64,000 nucleotides of DNA from Limnomonas spitsbergensis (Eukaryota > Chlorophyta > Chlorophyceae > Chlamydomonadales). A program made the position numbers and the translations under genes. The notes below the pieces were generated by a model. That model was not told where the DNA came from. It made no database searches and saw only the letters and a program-made list of their open reading frames with translations. Of the stretch, positions 1-11,694 are shown in pieces (the first letter of the stretch is position 1; each line of letters begins with the position of its first letter). Location of the stretch: contig JAYJMM010000116.1 of the NCBI GenBank assembly GCA_037349105.1, forward strand, positions 5,704,001 through 5,768,000, read 5' to 3'.

Positions 1-63
1 GCCAGGCAACACGAGTTTGACAAGCCCACGATAGTGGACCCGCGCCTCCTGGCCTCGTACTGA
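1..63 (+). CDS. Possible 3'-terminal exon of a gene entering from the left (partial)
   Basis: Frame 1 is open from the first base to a TGA at 61-63 and encodes about 20 residues ending DPRLLASY. The composition is coding-like, and the downstream DNA (64-440) looks like 3' UTR or intergenic sequence. Too short to identify. Since IGPS ends at 444 on the other strand, this gene and IGPS would be convergent. It could equally be a chance open frame. Confidence 0.3.
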   Translation, partial: ARQHEFDKPTIVDPRLLASY

Positions 64-443
64 TGGATATTTTAGGGTTTAGTACCAACCAGTGATTGTT
101 AGCCTGTGATTGCCATGTGCTGCTTGATTAAGTTTGTTTACAGAAAGAATGCTGTGGTTTTTAAGATCCAGACATTGTGGATGGCGGGTTAAGAGAATCA
201 GTTTTTTCAGTATCTCTACTGCTTACCCTTGTGTTCATCCTTGGGCACACATAATGACATTGACCTTAAGCACACTTCACAGCTGCTAAGGCACTCTAAG
301 CTTACTAGGAGCAGAGGATAAGCAAAGGCCTCAAAATCTCCATGAAATGAAGAGGTATCTTTCCCCCCTAAATGTTCGGATGGCGGACACTACATTGCGC
401 ACGTGCTGGAAGCGACAAGTCTCCGTCGTCACTGTTAAGCTTC

Positions 444-3400
444 TCATGGCAGGGACAGCAGCTGCTTAACTGCAGCTGCCGGGTCGCCTTGCTTCACCAG
501 GGACTCCCCCACCAGGATGGCTCCCACGCCCGCCTGCAACAAGCCAGGGAGGACAGAGATTCAGGTGAAGCAGGAGAGCAGGAAGAATACACCCCTGACT
601 AAAAAGCTTTGCCCGCTGGCAACGAATTGTACACCCAAAATCGCCAGCGCTTTCACCCTGGCAGCACTTACGTCCTGGCAGTAAGCCACATCCTCAGGGG
701 AGAAAATCCCCGACTCGCCCACCATGAGGATGCCACGCGCCTTGACCTGCAGCAGCATGCAAGGTAGGGGTCATGACATGGACCCTGGCAAAAGGAAAGT
801 ACACACGGTTTGCCCCACTGTCCACTCAGCACTCGAGCGCAAATGTGAAAGTGGGACCGGGCGGTTCTGACAATCTGATCAGTGAAACACGCATTTGATG
901 GGCAGCTGGACGCCCGAGAAATCAACACATCTGGAAATCGTCACATCATCAGGGGACCCCCCTGTCCATGCCCCCCCATGGTCATTCAAGCATTCAGCCT
1001 CCTTGCGAGCGTACCTCCTGTCCCGCCTTGCTCTCCATGATGTTCTTGGTGTTTGCAAGGTCCACTTTGAAGGTCTGCAGGTCGCGGTTGTTGATGCCAA
1101 GGATGTTGTTCTCGATGTTGGGCAGCAGAAGCATCCGCTCCAGCTCCTCAATGGTGTGCACCTCAATCAAGCACTGCGAGGGCAGCAGCACATTTCAAAT
1201 TCCAGCATCCAGACTTTCACGTTGCCAGGATCACAATGTCACCACTGTATCAGTATCAAAAGATGTTATCAGCCATAGGAGAATGGGTCAACTGGCATTG
1301 TCGTCTGCTGAAAGAACGTTATTTTGTTTTCAAAAATGGTCATCAAAATGGTAGGGGCCATGGGCTAATGTGCAGAGCAAAATATTCACAATGGAGAGGA
1401 CGTCACAATATCAAGCAGTTATTTAGTCCGATGCGCATTTCTGGCCTGCCGCGAATCCTATTTTTGAGTCCCTTCACTGAATGCGGACCTCGTGCCTGAT
1501 TTCAGTATCACACACATTGGTGGCAGCCTGGATCCATGCCCTGTGAGTGTGCCCCACATCCTGGGCTCACAAGGGCGCAGATCCCCTGCCACAGACACGC
1601 ACCTGCATGCCCAAGGATGCGGCCACCTTCATCAGATACGCGAGATCCTGGTTCGGCAGCACCGATGCAATCAAGAGAATGGCATCCGCTCCACTGCGGG
1701 GCGGGGCGAGGGAAGAGGGCTCATAGCAGAGACCGCAACGACATCTCAAGGAGTCGATATGATAATACATTGGAAACGTCTGCAGGCAGTGTAAGCTAGG
1801 ACGGCACCACTAACAACCTTACACACCGAAGCCTCAATCCTCAAGCAGATGCTTTAGGTTTCCCTGAACGCAGTGCCCTCCTGCCCAGCATGACTGGCAG
1901 ACAAACAAGTCCTTTCCGTTGCCAGTAATAGCAACCCCAAGCTCTACCCGCCTTAGTCCGTGCCACCTGGGTGCCTGGCGCACCTGGCCCTCCCCTTGAA
2001 GACTTGATATGCCTCCACAATGAACTCCTTGCACAGCAGCGGGCACTCCACACCCGCAGCGCGAATCAGACGCAGGTTGTCGAACGAGCCCTATCATCGC
2101 AACCAGATGACAATCAGGAGCGGGAGGGGGAGGGGATGAAGGGGTGACTACCAGCAGGTGCTTGTGACAGGGCGGGGCAGGTTAGCCAGCTGCGACAGGC
2201 TCGGCTCCAACAGTGCTTCAACCCTGTCCCGACGCAGGTCCCAACCCGTCCTCCCTGGGTGCTTTGCCTCCAGAGACCTCATGCCAGAAGGAAAGAAAAA
2301 ACAGACAGTTTAGTCCCCCGAATTACAGTAAGGGCATGGCACTGCACAATGCCTAGCATCAGGCCATAGCTGCAACGCTACCATGTGCCTGGTCCCTGAA
2401 GCCACCAGCACATGCACCCAGCTAACACTTTCACCTCCACCTCACAGTCATGGACACCTGAGCGCTGCAGCCATCTGCCTGGTCCCCCCTGTCCACCGCA
2501 CCTGGAAGAACTTTGCGTCTGTGAGCACACTGAGGCATGCCGCGCCGCCTGCCTCGTACGCCTTGGCAATGCGCACCGCATCGAAGTCTGGCTGCAGCAC
2601 CCCCCGGCTGGGAGAGGCCTTCTTCACCTCGGCAATGAGGCCAGGCTTGCCTAGGCATAGCGGTGTGGTCAGATGAAGGCATGGTCAGGGCCACAGAGGC
2701 GTTCTTTCAATACCTCAAGATTGTAGTAGATGCATGGGCACATGGTGCGCATGGCTGATACAGTACGGTGACATCCCAGGAAGTCTTGATGATGACAGGC
2801 TTGCAATAGAGCACTGAAAACGCATTCGCCAGAAGAGAATATACGTGTGACATAGCAGCGGCTATGTTACAAGTGTAGCCTGATCCTCCAGTCACTCTGC
2901 TGTCAAGCCCCCTGACTGCCTCTGCCCCCTGCTTACCTCACCTGTTGAGGCAGCTTTGCTCTCAAGCCCCCTATATGCCCCCGCTCACACCTGTTGAAGC
3001 AGCTTTGCTCAAGATTGCAGCCTTGAAGTCCCTGGGTGCTGCGACATTGTTAGTCATCCCCTTGAGCATAGCCAGGGGCTGCTTATTGCGCATGGACTCA
3101 ATCTCCTTGGCCTTGTACCTAGCAGGGCCAAGCACAGGAAAACCAGGCGGGTTCACGGTTGTGGTTTAGTTCCATGCATGATTCCTCATACAGCAAGATA
3201 AGTCTAGGTAGTAGAAAGGTACAGGTATGGTAGATATGCATGGTAGGGGCCGAGAAGGAAAGAGACGTTTGAGCTGTTCAGTCCACAACTACTTCTAACG
3301 CTCTTCAAATACCGAAACAATACATGATAAGTGGGGGGCAATGCACATCTGAAGCAGGCAAATGCGTAAGATCACGTGAATGTGAATCATTTAACCTTCC

Positions 3401-3963
3401 CCATCTTCGAATTTGGCAGAAACGCAGGAGGCTTGCCTGGCTTCTGATGCATGGCCAGCATGACGTGGCTTCACCTGTCTCTACCAACCCCATTGACATC
3501 CCTAACAAATACACTTACCACACTATCTCCTCCAAGATGTTTCTGGGCTTGTTGTCATCTAGGCCTGTCACGCGAAAGTCAAATGGGCCGCATCTGAAGG
3601 ACACAGCATCACCATGTCAGCATGCCATGCAGTGAGGTGGATATGGCCAAGCATTGCATGAGCCCGCGAGGCAATACTAAAACATGCAACATGCAATTTC
3701 AAGTATTTCAGTGCTCACGCTTGACGCTCCTCCCCAGCGGGGGGCCTCCGTCGAATGGAGACGCCATCTTTGTCTATCTGCTCAAAATATGCCGAGGTTA
3801 GCGAGATATCCTGAAACATCGAACCATACCACTGCGCGCTTACCTGCTCCGTGGCAGTGTCAGTGCTGCGAATGGCCACAGGCCGCAGGTTTCGTCCTGA
3901 CCTGGGCGCTGTCCCCCTGGCAGTGGGCTGATGGCAACCAACAGAGTGCTGCAGAGCCTGCAT
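444..3963 (-). CDS. Indole-3-glycerol-phosphate synthase, plastid-targeted, 10 exons
   Basis: Closes the indole ring in tryptophan synthesis (CdRP to indole-3-glycerol phosphate), presumably in the chloroplast stroma. Exons (descending): 3963-3844, 3777-3719, 3593-3519, 3118-2991, 2650-2502, 2090-1984, 1693-1603, 1173-1015, 746-672, 533-444, giving 350 aa. The first ~40 residues are basic and Ser/Thr-rich like a transit peptide; then come SIRRRPP and [11 protein letters not shown] (plant-type N terminus) and the (beta/alpha)8 barrel motifs [13 protein letters not shown] (catalytic Lys), [43 protein letters not shown] and [12 protein letters not shown]. All splice sites are GT-AG. A TGTAA on the minus strand lies at 142-138, about 300 nt past the stop. 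The start is the only ATG giving a presequence, 166 bp from the divergent methyltransferase start. Confidence 0.95.
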
Positions 3964-4129
3964 TGTCGATTGGCAGAAAAGTGAGTGTGAGGATGCGAGA
4001 ACGATGTAAATAAGTAGGAATACCGGTACTGAGGAGGTATGAACGTTATGAAGTGTTTTCTTAAGATATTCCAGGAGCCTAATCGCGGCCTGAAACTCTA
4101 CATCCTAACTATTAACATTTAGAAACACC
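3964..4129. promoter_or_regulatory. Compact bidirectional promoter region between IGPS and the NSUN-like gene
   Basis: Only 166 bp separate the two opposing start codons, so both 5' UTRs and both core promoters must fit here or overlap the genes. It contains a TACCGGTA octamer near 4022. No clear TATA box is visible. Shared control is inferred from spacing alone. Confidence 0.5.
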
Positions 4130-7100
4130 ATGGTCAAAATTAAGGGTGGCCAGACGACCTCCAAGGCTGATAACGGCAAAGAATTCGAAGCTTACTTTGT
4201 TGGCGTCTTTGGCGAAAAACGGTGGACGGCCCTGAGGCAATCTCTGCTTAAGCCCCTGCAGCTGGTTGCCCTTGCAAACCACTTCACCCAAGATGACTTG
4301 AGCAAGGATGCTTCCTTCCAGGCATGGCTCTCATGCGGCGGCTGCCAGGCCTTCATGTACGCACCTGCTAGCCGCACTTCCCCACTCAACATACAACCAA
4401 TCATGCCCAACAACATCTCTGACACCCACAGTATCATGCTTGAAGAATGGCCAACACCTTTCCAAAATCTCACACCTGCCCTTCCTCCCCCAAATTATGC
4501 CTTTCAGGCGCTCAGCAAGTGCTGCGACTGCATCCTCGCACGAGCAGCCGTGGCTCTCCTCCTCTGCCAAAGGCCTGCGTGCCTTCTACTGGATCGAGCC
4601 TGCCTCTTTGCTTCCAGCCCTACTGCTGGCGGCCGAGCCTGGCATGGCGGTTCTCGATATGTGCGCCTCACCAGGCGGGAAATCCCTCGTCCTCGCCCAG
4701 CAGCTATGGGGCACTATATCTACTGATGGGGACACCATTGCCTCTCCATCGCCTGCTCAAACCAGCTCGGAGCTTATGTCAGCTCTCCAAACGAAGCCTT
4801 CAGGCGGCCAGGCGCCGCCGATCGCTGCCACCTCCGCAGCCCTGCCGGGCACCTTGACCAGCAACGAGCCGGATGGCAGGCGCCGGCAGCGCTTGCAGCA
4901 AGTACTGGGAGAGTACCTCCCACCAGCCTTGGCAGCACGCGTGCGCTTGTGTGCTCAAGAGGGTGACAAGTTCTGGGCAAGGAGCGAGGCAGATACCTAC
5001 GACAGGGTCCTGTGAGTCCTAGAGAACGTGGAAAACTGTGAACCATGCAGCAGCCCACCAGGGACCATTCCCAATTTCCCATGCTTGTTGTTTTCCAGTT
5101 TGCTGTGGGCCCTTCGCCTTGTCCCTGGCGCACCGCCCCACATCCCCATGCGTGTCACATCTTGCCTAAGGGGTGGGGTCCACGATGAGACACAGCTCAC
5201 TTTTCCTTGACCCTACCTGGCTGCTGCACCCCTCATGACCTGTCCACTGGCTGCACCCCTGAACGGCTTACATCGCGGGGCCTGCTTTGCTGAGCTGAAT
5301 GAACCTCGGGCTGTTTTCTTTCGATCCCCAGCTGATCCCTGTCCCCCACTATGTGCAGGTGTGCATGCTTGTGTGTTGGTGATCACCCTGTTGTCCTGTT
5401 GCGCCACTTCCCCTTTCCGTCCCGCTAGGATTGGTGCTCACCCGTCCTGTTGCGCCACTTCCCCTTTCCGTCCCGCTAGGATTGGTGCTCACCCGTCCTG
5501 TTGCGCCACTTCCCCTATCCGTCCCGCTAGGATTGGTGCTCACCCGTCCTGTTGCGCCACTTCCCCTTTCCGTCCCGCTAGGATTGGTGTTCACCCGTCC
5601 TGTTGCGCCACTTCCCCTTTCCGTCCCGCTAGGATTGGTGCTCACCCGTCCTGTTGCGCCACTTCCCCTTTCCGTCCCGCTAGGATTGGTGCTCACCCGT
5701 CCTGTTGCGCCACTTCCCCTTTCCGTCCCGCTAGGATTGGTGCTCACCCGTCCTGTTGCGCCACTTCCCCTTTCCGTCCCGCTAGGATTGGTGCTCACCC
5801 GTCCTGTTGCGCCACTTCCCCATTCTCTGTCCCGCCAGGATTGATGCGCCCTGCTCCTCGGAGCGCGCTGTCCTGCATCAAGCTGCCACCAAGCGGGGCA
5901 TCATACCGGAGACCCTATGGTCCCTCAGGGGATGCAAGAAGGCGGCGGATCATCAGCTGCAGGTGGGGAGAGGAGAAGGAGGGGTGGGAGGACACGAGCC
6001 CCAGGCCCTTCCGGGCGCCCAGAGGAATTTATGAAATGTCCCAGTAGCAATTGTTCAAATGAAGGAAGGTAGCGGAGGTAGGGATGGCTTCCCAGGTGTG
6101 GCTTTATGAGGACAAATCAAGCGAGGAAATACGGTACTTACGAGAGGAGGTCAACTTGTGCAATCGGTTTTGCTGATTGGCTCCAATGTCTTGTTGAAAT
6201 CACTGCCTCCTGTTGTCCTCCTCTGGCGCAGCTGGTCCTATCTGGGCTCAAGTGCCTCAAGGTCGGGGGCCGGGTTGTGTTCTCCACAAGCAGTGTGTCC
6301 CTGCTGGAGCAGGATGAAGTTGTCAACCGGGTGCTCGCGAGAGTAGGGGAGGGAGCGGTGGAGGTAGGTTGCGGGGGAGCGAGAGAGGGGGGTTTGGAGG
6401 CTGGCCAAGAAAGAGGCCAATATATGACAGGGCACGTGTGCCTTGGGCTACGTTTCAGCGTCATTCACATGGTGCCTTGATGTCATGGGCCAGAGCCGAC
6501 ACTTTGCTGCACTAGCTACACATCTCTCATGCCGGAAATGTTTGTTTTTACTGGTTTAGGAAGTAGCATCTTATAGCCTTCTGCATGCATGCACTCTTGG
6601 GGGGGGAACTCTAATTGGGACAAGCATGACCATGAGGCAGCTTGAATTCCCTGTGGAGGCGTGCTCTCATTCACATGCGCTCCCCACAAAATCATTTAGC
6701 CTATCTGGCTGAATGGCAATCCTAATGAGCTTGCAATATAATCATTAAGTCCAGACACGGATGTGCCCAGATACCTGATAGGTTCCCTGCAACTCTCGTA
6801 CTGCCCCCCTGGGCTCAATCTTATTGAGGCTGTGAGTATGTTTTGGTCCTCCCTCCACCCTTCACCCATTTACCCTTAACCTTAAACTAGGTGCCCGCCA
6901 ACATTTATCGATGTGTGGTCTTGTCCTGATCTCTCGCTCCCATGCATCTTTGTACTTGTTTATGAAGGTGATCACGGTCGGCCAACCAAGCTATCCTCTG
7001 AGCCAGACAGATTTGAGCAGCTTTGGAGCTGTGGCCACCAAGCATGGCGTGCTGTGCCTACCCGATGTGGCGGGTGGGGGGCCAACATATGTGGCCATAC

Positions 7101-7219
7101 TGCAGAGAATAGGAAGCGTAAAAGCCAGCATGGGCGGTTCACTTGGGGTGCTGAGGCCTGTTGCTGCAGACTCGTCTGAAGAGGATGAGGCAGAGGAGAG
7201 TTTGGTGGAGCTCCAGTGA
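4130..7219 (+). CDS. NSUN3/NSUN4-like RNA m5C methyltransferase, 5 exons
   Basis: NOL1/NOP2/Sun-family SAM-dependent RNA (cytosine-5) methyltransferase fold; NSUN3/4 members act on organellar tRNA or rRNA. Exons 4130-4356, 4508-5011, 5839-5962, 6232-6363, 6968-7219; 412 aa. Visible: FYWIEPASLLPALLL, the SAM-binding loop VLDMCASPGGK, LTSNEPD and RRRQRLQQVL, motif IV LIDAPCSSER (Cys249), motif VI region GGRVVFSTSSVSLLEQ, and a C terminus KHGVLCLPDVAGGGPTY typical of NSUN4-type proteins. The expected motif VI nucleophile (TC in STCT/STCS) is Ser305 (AGC, 6289-6291), so catalysis is doubtful or altered. Intron 2 carries a 51-bp minisatellite running into its 3' splice site. The tail after residue ~385 is acidic. 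A TGTAA lies at 7575-7579. Confidence 0.88.
5395..5847 (+). repeat. 51-bp minisatellite (about 9 copies) derived from the intron 2 acceptor of the NSUN-like gene
   Basis: Unit starts lie at 5395, 5446, 5497, 5548, 5599, 5650, 5701, 5752 and 5803, exactly 51 bp apart and nearly identical. The last unit is diverged, carries 2 extra bases and contains the real splice acceptor (CCCGCCAG, exon from 5839). Each earlier unit carries the matching CCCGCTAG followed by GATTGGTGCTCACCC, resembling the exon start GATTGATGCGCCCTG. Because 51 is divisible by 3, long spurious reading frames run through the array on both strands. Confidence 0.95.
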
Positions 7220-7659
7220 GGGCTGGCATTGGCAGCATGCCGTATTGGTCATAACTCATACAAGTTTACGCAGGGACATGACTGAGCATGCCGACTAGAT
7301 TTTGTGGCCAGCGTATCAGTTTCCGAGAGCTTTCTTACAGCACAATGGGGTCCACTTAAACAACGCCAGGCCAACGCGACAGCGTACGAAGAGCAATGTA
7401 TTTTTGTTGCAGAGCCGTGACCCCCCCTGCAAAAATGCGTTGCCTATCTAGGGAGTCTGTCAGTCTGGTTTTAATACATGCTATATTATACTGCAAATCG
7501 ACAGCATTTGTCACGAGGAATGCTACCGTGTAGCTCTCGCCTCAAGTTGGTTTCTATAAAAGACAGTAATGTCGTGTAAACTTTCAAAAACACTGATATC
7601 TTGTTCCCTCCTCCCCACCCCAACTTCCCCCCCGACTTATCCGCCCCTTCCTCCTCCTC

Positions 7660-8142
7660 GGCCAAAAAACGTTTTAGACCAGATTTAGAATGCCCTCATC
7701 AAGCTCTACAACGTTGGGATGATGGGCTATATGTTTTTTTGTTTCCTGCTCCCACCTTCACTATTTATATTGTTGGAGTTCCCAGCTGCCTCTTGTGATG
7801 GAATGGAGCATATTCTTCCACCTGCTCGAGCCTAGCAAGCCTGTTCAAATATGTTAGGAAAGCCTTGCTCAGCTCATTGACTACGAACTATCTCCCCCCT
7901 ATGATTTCATCTCACTGGCTGCGCCACTCTGCTCCCCTCTGTCTTTCCTCTTTCCTCTTGCCTGAAGTTCCTTTCCTTTTTCTCCCTAAGAGAGGAACTA
8001 GGATAGCCTTAGGCTGGGAAGGTGAACTTGCTTTTCTTTCTTTCAGAACTCTTGTGCCTTCTCCTCTGACTTTCCTAGCTGACCTCCTGTTTGCCGTCGT
8101 GGCCGAGCTTTATTTAAGCAGGGCCCAGAGGTGTAACGACAT
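7660..8142 (+). mobile_element. 3' end of a 5'-truncated non-LTR (LINE) element
   Basis: 7675-7730 (ending CTCTACAACGTTGGGATGATG) matches, with substitutions, the complement of 40110-40185, where the frame encodes AFEDLIWEALVKLYKFG then stop, as at the end of a LINE ORF. The locus ends at 8101-8142 with the family's 3' tail (GGCCGAGC then GGGCCCAGAGGTGTAACG). The intervening pyrimidine-rich DNA would be its 3' UTR. No intact protein remains. From 8142 to the EBP1 start at 8497 I see only presumed promoter/5' UTR. Confidence 0.6.
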
Positions 8143-8496
8143 TTAGTGGCTGCGCCACTGACAGCCTGGTGATCATACTGCTGATACATCCTTGGATAGA
8201 TGTTGTGTCACATCGTCCTCTTTCCTCATACGGTATCCACGGAAGGGCCTGGTTCGATAAGGTGAGGCAGCTATTCCGGCCAGCCAACAGACATCAGACT
8301 AGTCACCTTGCAGAGTTCAAGCATTTAATGGAGGTGGGCCATCCTGGATAAGCGGCTGTGTACCTGTTATATAACTAACTGATGAAACCACTCTGATGCA
8401 CCCTGAGAACCCTGACCGAACCTGACTCACGCACCGCGCACCGCAAGAGCCGCAAACTCTGCAACTCACCCGCCTTCATTTACGAGCCTTACAATT

Positions 8497-10782
8497 ATGT
8501 CCGATACAGATTCCCAAACGGGTGAAAAGCCGGAGTTAGATCTCTCGAACGTAAGCCGCCTGCCCTCTGATTGTACTATCAATTCGTCGTTTCATCGTCG
8601 TCTTGCTTTCCTTAATGCAGAGTGATGTGGTAACTAAGTACAAAGCCGCTGCTGAGATCGCAAACAGTGAGAGATTTGCTGACGCTGTACACTTCTGACG
8701 ATTCTATTGATCCTGCATTTTTCGCGACAGAGGCTATCGCGGCTGTAATCGCTGCTTGCAAGGATGGAGCTAAAATTGTGGACATCTGTATCTGCGGCGA
8801 CTCCACCATCAACGCGTACGTTTTGTACAGCGCCTCTTTGGCCCAGCGGCAGCTAGTTTTGACATGGCACTTTTCACAGAGAGGTCGAGAAGATCTTCAA
8901 GGGCAAGAAGCTAGAGAAGGGCTCAGCATTCCCCACCTGCGTATCAGTGAACAGGTGAGGGCCTCTTTTTCTTGCGTTGCAAACTGGTCTCAGCATGCAC
9001 AACCTGGAATGTTGTCATGCAATCGCCTGCATCTACTGCCTTGCGCATGCAACCTGGAACATTCATCTCAACCGGCAATCCATTATGTTTGACTATTTGC
9101 ATTGCCATGCAGCGTCGTCGGGCACTTTTCCCCATTGGCGGATGACACAACTGCCCTCAAGAACGGGGATCTTGTGAAGATGTAAGAGGCCGACAACTGA
9201 TACTCTCGGCTGCCTTGATACTAGCCTAAATGTTGTTGCATTGTTGGCATTGATGGCAGCACATGATCAATCAAAGATTCATATTTCCCTGCCTCTGCTC
9301 AACACTCCTTTCCCTGCAGTGACCTTGGTGTGCACATCGATGGCTTCATCGCAACTCTAGGACAATCCGTTTTCATCCAGGACAGCTCCGATGCCCCAGT
9401 GATTGGGCGTGCAGCGGAGGTCATGGCTGCAGCGCGTACTGCCTTCGATGCAGCTCTGCGGCTGATCCGCCCGGGCAAGAAGATTGCTGATGTTGCGGCC
9501 ACTCTGCAGACCATTGCCGAGTCATACGGATGCAACGTGGTTGAGGGAGTTCTGTCGCATCAGATGAAGCAATTCATCATCGATGGCAACAAGTGTGTGC
9601 TGAACAAGCCCAGCCCGGAGGCAAAGGTGGAGGACGGGGAGTTTGAGGTGAATGAGGTCTACTCGATTGACATAGTCATGAGCACCGGCGACGGCAAGCC
9701 CAAGGTCTTGGATGAGAAGGCAACCACGGTGTACAAGCGGGCTTTAGACGTGGAGTACCATTTGAAGGTGAGCACCCTGAGCGAAGAAGCTGCTTGGCCC
9801 ACTCAGCAGCATACCGGTATCTGCAGCTCTTGCCTGGCTGTATTAAAAAGTGTTACTTGCATGGGCCCCTGGCCACCTTCCTAAGCTGCGGCAGCTTTGT
9901 TACCGAGTCACAGCGCAATATTGTATGAACATATCATCTCTCCACTGCAGAAAATCCAGTGCCGCCTCAAACCTCATGCCCTCAAAGTGTACAGATTCCT
10001 CAAAAGTACCACCCTGAACTCGTCTGTCTCCCGTTTCCTGCCCGTTTCCGCCGCGGCAGCTGAAAGCCTCGCGGGCGGTCTTCAGTGAGGTCACCAAGCG
10101 CTTCCCGAGCATGCCTTTGACGCTGCGTGCCTTGGTGGAGGGTGTGGACAACAAGGACCTAGCCAAGCAGATGCGGCTGGGCATGGTGGAGTGCCTCGGT
10201 CACAATCTGCTGCAGCCGTACCCTGTCCTGCATGAGAAACCCGGGGACCTCGTGGCCCAGGTCAGTGAAGCTGCCATGGCTGTAGACTGGCTTGAGCTGT
10301 GGCCTGAGGGCTATGTTAGACACAAGCTCTGCCAGCTGCCCGCGATTATTCCCAGGCTCTCTGATTGCAGTGTCTGTGATGCTTTGAAAACGAGTTTTGC
10401 AGTACAACAGAGCGTCATATTTGATGCATGGGACAGGCGCCTCAAACTGGTTTGACCACTAAAATGAGTTATTGACTGCGAAAGCATGCGAAAAACAAAA
10501 TCTACTGGGACGAGCATTCCTGGGTGTGAGCCTGTGAGGTTTGCCTTCTGCTGGTGTTCATACCTGTGGAGGATGTGCAATCTTTGTTTTCTGTCATTCG
10601 TACAGGTCAAGGGCACGGTGCTGTTGATGCCTAATGGTTCAGACCTGGTCACTAAGGCACCCGTGCAGACGCTGGAGACGGATAAGAAGGTGGTGGATGC
10701 GGAGGTGTTGGCGCTGCTGGCAACAAGCATCAAGACTAACAAGAAGAAGAACAAAAATAAGGAGGCCACTGTTGCAGCCTAA
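8497..10782 (+). CDS. EBP1: EBP1 / PA2G4-type protein (methionine aminopeptidase-like), 8 exons
   Basis: Proliferation-associated 2G4 family: a catalytically inactive pita-bread (M24) fold that binds RNA and pre-ribosomes and acts in ribosome maturation and growth control in nucleus and cytoplasm. Exons 8497-8550, 8621-8666, 8731-8815, 8880-8954, 9113-9181, 9320-9767, 10060-10260, 10606-10782; 384 aa. Recognisable: SDVVTKYKAAAEIAN, AKIVDICICGDSTI, the KGKKLEKGSAFPTC insert, GVHIDGFIATLGQS, VVEGVLSHQMKQFIIDG, VNEVYSIDIVMSTGDGKPK, LLQPYPVLHEKPGDLVAQ, VKGTVLLMPNGSD and a Lys-rich C terminus (KTNKKKNKNK) like the nucleolar-targeting/RNA-binding tail of the family. Length matches plant and animal EBP1 (about 390 aa). 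TGTAA at 11142-11146. Intron 7 holds a dispersed-repeat fragment (10400-10455) that recurs at 52495-52550. Confidence 0.95.
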
Positions 10783-11027
10783 GCGGGTCGTGTCTGCATA
10801 TGCCAATCTGAGTTCAGAGTCTTCAGTATCCTGATCCCTGGCCTGGCTGGTTTGCACCCGGATGCAGTCCCTGCTATATTTTTGACTGGAAGCTCTTCCA
10901 GTGTTTCTTTAGCTTGTTTTTATTACTGTCATGGCAACTATTATGCTCCCTATTGCCCAAAGCCTATTTGCTACTGTTATTAAGCTACACATCGGTTGCC
11001 CCTGGATCTGGGGCGCTGTTGTTCCTA

Positions 11028-11100
11028 GTCAATAACGTTACACCTCTGGGCCCGCTCAAAGCTTGGCCGCGTGGGCGCCCAACTGTTCAGAAGGGAGAAG
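11028..11100 (-). mobile_element. LINE 3'-tail fragment
   Basis: Reads GTCAATAACGTTACACCTCT then GGGCCC, followed by CTTGGCCGCGTGGGCGCCC, i.e. the complement of the LINE 3' end that follows the RT-like ORF at 23.7-24.9 kb. Only the end is present, so it is probably a 5'-truncated insertion or a SINE sharing this tail. Confidence 0.65.
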
Positions 11101-11630
11101 AGAAGACACTAAAAGGAAGAGGGGGGGACACTTGCTCCTAATGTAAGCATCTTTAGACATCTTGTGCTGCGACACCGCAGGCCGCCTGAACCTCTAGTTA
11201 GGTGGTCTGCATGAGCTGCTTCCGGAATTTGACGTGAATCTCGTGCGTGTTCACGTCCTCATGGACAGTCCCAGAGTCGGTCATTCACGGCCCTATCACG
11301 AATGCAGCACATGTCACAGGACCTTCCTTCCACATGGAAGCTGATAATCTACCGGACCGTGCTTCAAGCTCATACTTTATGTTTAAATGGTTATGCGCAG
11401 TCTCCCCCTAACACTTAGACATCCAAATAGGCGTGGCCATGCATTCAAGCTCAACATCACACAAAAACTCGCAGGCTAGCCAACACTAGCCTGGCTAAGT
11501 CAATGACTTAACACGTCTAGGACCAGCCAATGGACAGGCTCAGCCGTTTTGATGTCCAACTGTTTTGGAGGAAACTAAAACGAAAAAAATAGGGAGAGCC
11601 CCGCTATGTAGCTGCTGCCCCTCAGCCCCT

Positions 11631-11694
11631 GTCAATCACGCTACACCTCTAGGCCATGCTGAAAAAGGTTCAGCCATGTAGGCGTCCATATGTT
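11631..11694 (-). mobile_element. LINE 3'-tail fragment (diverged)
   Basis: Starts GTCAATCACGCTACACCTCT, continues AGGCCATGCTGAAAAAGGTT and CAGCCATGTAGGCGTCC. Same family as 11028-11100 and 50834-50899, with several substitutions. Confidence 0.6.

Noticed and set aside
5235..6047. 270-codon frame with 17-residue repeats, and its antisense partner
   Set aside because: Produced by the 51-bp minisatellite (51 is divisible by 3) inside the NSUN-like gene's intron 2; the real exon 3 uses a different frame.
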